A stretch of DNA of 8,069 nucleotides from positions 1-8,069 of the forward strand of contig JALVEX010000358.1 in assembly GCA_027030435.1 (NCBI GenBank), written 5' to 3'. The translations under genes were made by a program, and so were the position numbers. The stretch is from Paracoccaceae bacterium (lineage in GTDB: Bacteria > Pseudomonadota > Alphaproteobacteria > Rhodobacterales > Rhodobacteraceae). Below the pieces are notes generated by a model. It was not told the DNA's origin and ran no database searches. It worked only from the letters and a program-made list of their open reading frames with translations. Below, in pieces: positions 6,995-8,069 of the stretch (position 1 is its first letter; every line of letters begins with the position of its first letter).

Positions 6995-7032
6995 CGTCAT
7001 TGCCAATCAGGAGCAAGAGCCAGGACCGCAGC

Positions 7033-8019
7033 ATGGGCGGGGCGAAAGGCGCCGGCCTCCCGCAGATCCGTCTGCCGCGCAACGCAGGCCGGCCGCTCGA
7101 TGTGGATTGGGTGCTTGCGGCAGAGGCCAATACCTCGGCCATAGAGCGGCGGGTGAAGGCCCTGCCCGGGCGGCGCAGCCTCAAGAAGGCGCACCAGGCC
7201 GCCTGGCTACTGCGCGCCGTCACCCTGATCGATCTCACCACCCTTTCGGGCGATGACACGCCGGGCCGGGTGCGCCGTCTCTGCGCCAAGGCCCGCCAGC
7301 CGGTGCGCGCCGATCTCCTCGAGGCGCTCGGGATGAAGCCGGGCGAAATCACCACCGGAGCGGTCTGCGTCTATCACGAGATGGTGCCAACGGCCGTTCG
7401 GGCGCTGGAGGGCACCGGCATTCCCGTCGCCGCCGTCTCCACCGGCTTCCCGGCCGGCCTTTCGCCCTTTCATCTGCGGGTCGCCGAGATCGGCGAAAGC
7501 GTGAAGGTGGGCGCGCGCGAGATCGATATCGTCATTTCGCGGCGCCATGTGCTCACCGGCAACTGGCAGGCGCTTTACGATGAGCTGTGCGAATTCCGCG
7601 AGGCCTGCGGCGAGGCGCACATGAAGGCGATCCTCGCCACCGGAGAGCTTGGCAACCTGCGCAACGTGGCGCGCGCAAGCCGCGTGGCCATGCTCGCAGG
7701 CACGGATTTCATCAAGACATCCACCGGCAAGGAAGCGGTAAACGCCACCCTGCCCGTTTCCCTGGTGATGCTGCGCGCGATCCGCGATTACGAGGCGCTC
7801 ACGGGCTTCAAGGTGGGCTACAAGCCCGCCGGCGGCATCTCGAAGGCGAAGGATGCGCTCAACTATCTCGTGCTGGTGAAGGAAGAGCTCGGCACCCGCT
7901 GGCTTGCCCCCGATCTCTTCCGCTTCGGCGCAAGCTCGCTTCTGGGCGATATCGAGCGCCAGCTCGAACATCATGTAACCGGCGCCTATTCCGCCTCCTG
8001 GCGCCATGCGATCGGATAA
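7033..8019 (+). CDS. deoC: Deoxyribose-phosphate aldolase
   Basis: Class I aldolase that splits 2-deoxy-D-ribose 5-phosphate into acetaldehyde and glyceraldehyde 3-phosphate in deoxynucleoside breakdown. The 328-residue product is of the longer, eukaryote-like DERA type rather than the short E. coli type: KKAHQAAWLL...IDLTTLSGDDT, AVCVYHEMV, GAREIDIVI (D165), LATGELG, the Schiff-base lysine in DFIKTSTGKEAVNAT (K228), the second active-site lysine in VGYKPAGGI (K264), and the C-terminal FGASSLLGDIERQ. All catalytic residues are present. The start at 7033 gives a leader length like that of relatives. A TTG at 7000 behind a perfect AGGAGG is a serious alternative, and the frame is open further upstream to 6808 without support. 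It is followed after 4 bases by a gene that appears to encode an aldehyde dehydrogenase, which could oxidise the acetaldehyde formed. Confidence 0.96.
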   Translation: MGGAKGAGLPQIRLPRNAGRPLDVDWVLAAEANTSAIERRVKALPGRRSLKKAHQAAWLLRAVTLIDLTTLSGDDTPGRVRRLCAKARQPVRADLLEALGMKPGEITTGAVCVYHEMVPTAVRALEGTGIPVAAVSTGFPAGLSPFHLRVAEIGESVKVGAREIDIVISRRHVLTGNWQALYDELCEFREACGEAHMKAILATGELGNLRNVARASRVAMLAGTDFIKTSTGKEAVNATLPVSLVMLRAIRDYEALTGFKVGYKPAGGISKAKDALNYLVLVKEELGTRWLAPDLFRFGASSLLGDIERQLEHHVTGAYSASWRHAIG

Positions 8020-8023
8020 GAAC

Positions 8024-8069
8024 ATGACCGTAAAAGACATTTTCGAAAGCATGGATTACGGCCCCGCCC
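8024..8069 (+). CDS. Start of a probable aldehyde dehydrogenase gene (3' end beyond window)
   Basis: Fifteen codons are visible, reading MTVKDIFESMDYGPA, starting 4 bases after the deoC stop, so probably in one operon and translationally coupled; no clear Shine-Dalgarno sequence is seen. The N-terminus resembles what I recall of the aldehyde dehydrogenase encoded next to deoC in Rhodobacteraceae. An NAD-dependent enzyme here would fit removal of the acetaldehyde released by DeoC. No catalytic motif lies in the visible part, so the assignment rests on this short N-terminus and on position. Confidence 0.5.
   Translation, partial: MTVKDIFESMDYGPA

Larger units (their letters stand above)
6432..6999. 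other. 568-base stretch without a convincing gene
   Basis: The first part (6432-6549) may hold a decayed HTH of the preceding gene. The middle (6550-6760) is GC-rich with short open frames on both strands that resemble nothing I know. One is 6488-6688 (+), 66 residues, with GGAGG only one base from its ATG. Another is 6392-6639 (-), which overlaps the end of the LuxR-like gene. From 6767 to 6837 there is an AT-rich block with repeats and palindromes that looks like the control region of deoC. 6841-6892 can form a bulged stem-loop in the deoC leader. Confidence 0.6.

Noticed and set aside
6561..7355. 264-residue minus-strand open frame across the deoC leader
   Set aside because: Arg- and Pro-rich composition typical of a shadow, half over deoC, with no motif.
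7207..8052. 281-residue minus-strand open frame over deoC
   Set aside because: Antisense shadow of a gene with every catalytic motif intact.

Overview
The window comes from a GC-rich alphaproteobacterium, most likely of the Rhodobacterales (Rhodobacteraceae). The reasons are the strong G/C preference at third codon positions, the divergent hemC/hemE pair, the eukaryote-like DeoC next to an apparent aldehyde dehydrogenase, and an intergenic repeat of a style I recall from that family. The genus cannot be fixed from the sequence.

Layout. (1) 2-1378 (+) is a GlcD / D-2-hydroxyglutarate-dehydrogenase-type FAD oxidoreductase cut at its 5' end by the window edge. (2) It converges on hemC (1457-2404, -), which is divergent from hemE (2516-3553, +); both encode steps of the uroporphyrin branch of heme and bacteriochlorophyll synthesis. 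(3) A bidirectional terminator (3699-3728) separates hemE from a quorum-sensing island. On the minus strand this island holds, in transcription order, a short LuxR-type regulator (5270-5887), a canonical LuxR-type regulator (4520-5221) and an acyl-homoserine-lactone synthase (3758-4399). A lux-box-like inverted repeat lies just upstream of the synthase. Divergent to these, at 5943-6431 (+), is a paralogue of the 5270-5887 regulator that stops inside the first helix of its DNA-binding domain. (4) 6432-6999 has no convincing gene; it holds a possible decayed HTH remnant and an AT-rich promoter/operator-like block with inverted repeats. (5) deoC (7033-8019, +) follows, overlapping no other gene, and 4 bases after its stop begins a gene with an aldehyde-dehydrogenase-like start (8024-, cut by the window edge).

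How it fits together. The heme genes and deoC plus aldehyde dehydrogenase are housekeeping metabolism. The accessory part is the quorum-sensing island between them: one synthase, one receptor with all six classical AHL-pocket residues, and a duplicated pair of shorter receptors, one of which has lost most of its HTH. The HTH-less protein could be an AHL sink, a dominant-negative partner, or a gene in decay. It is the observation most worth following up.
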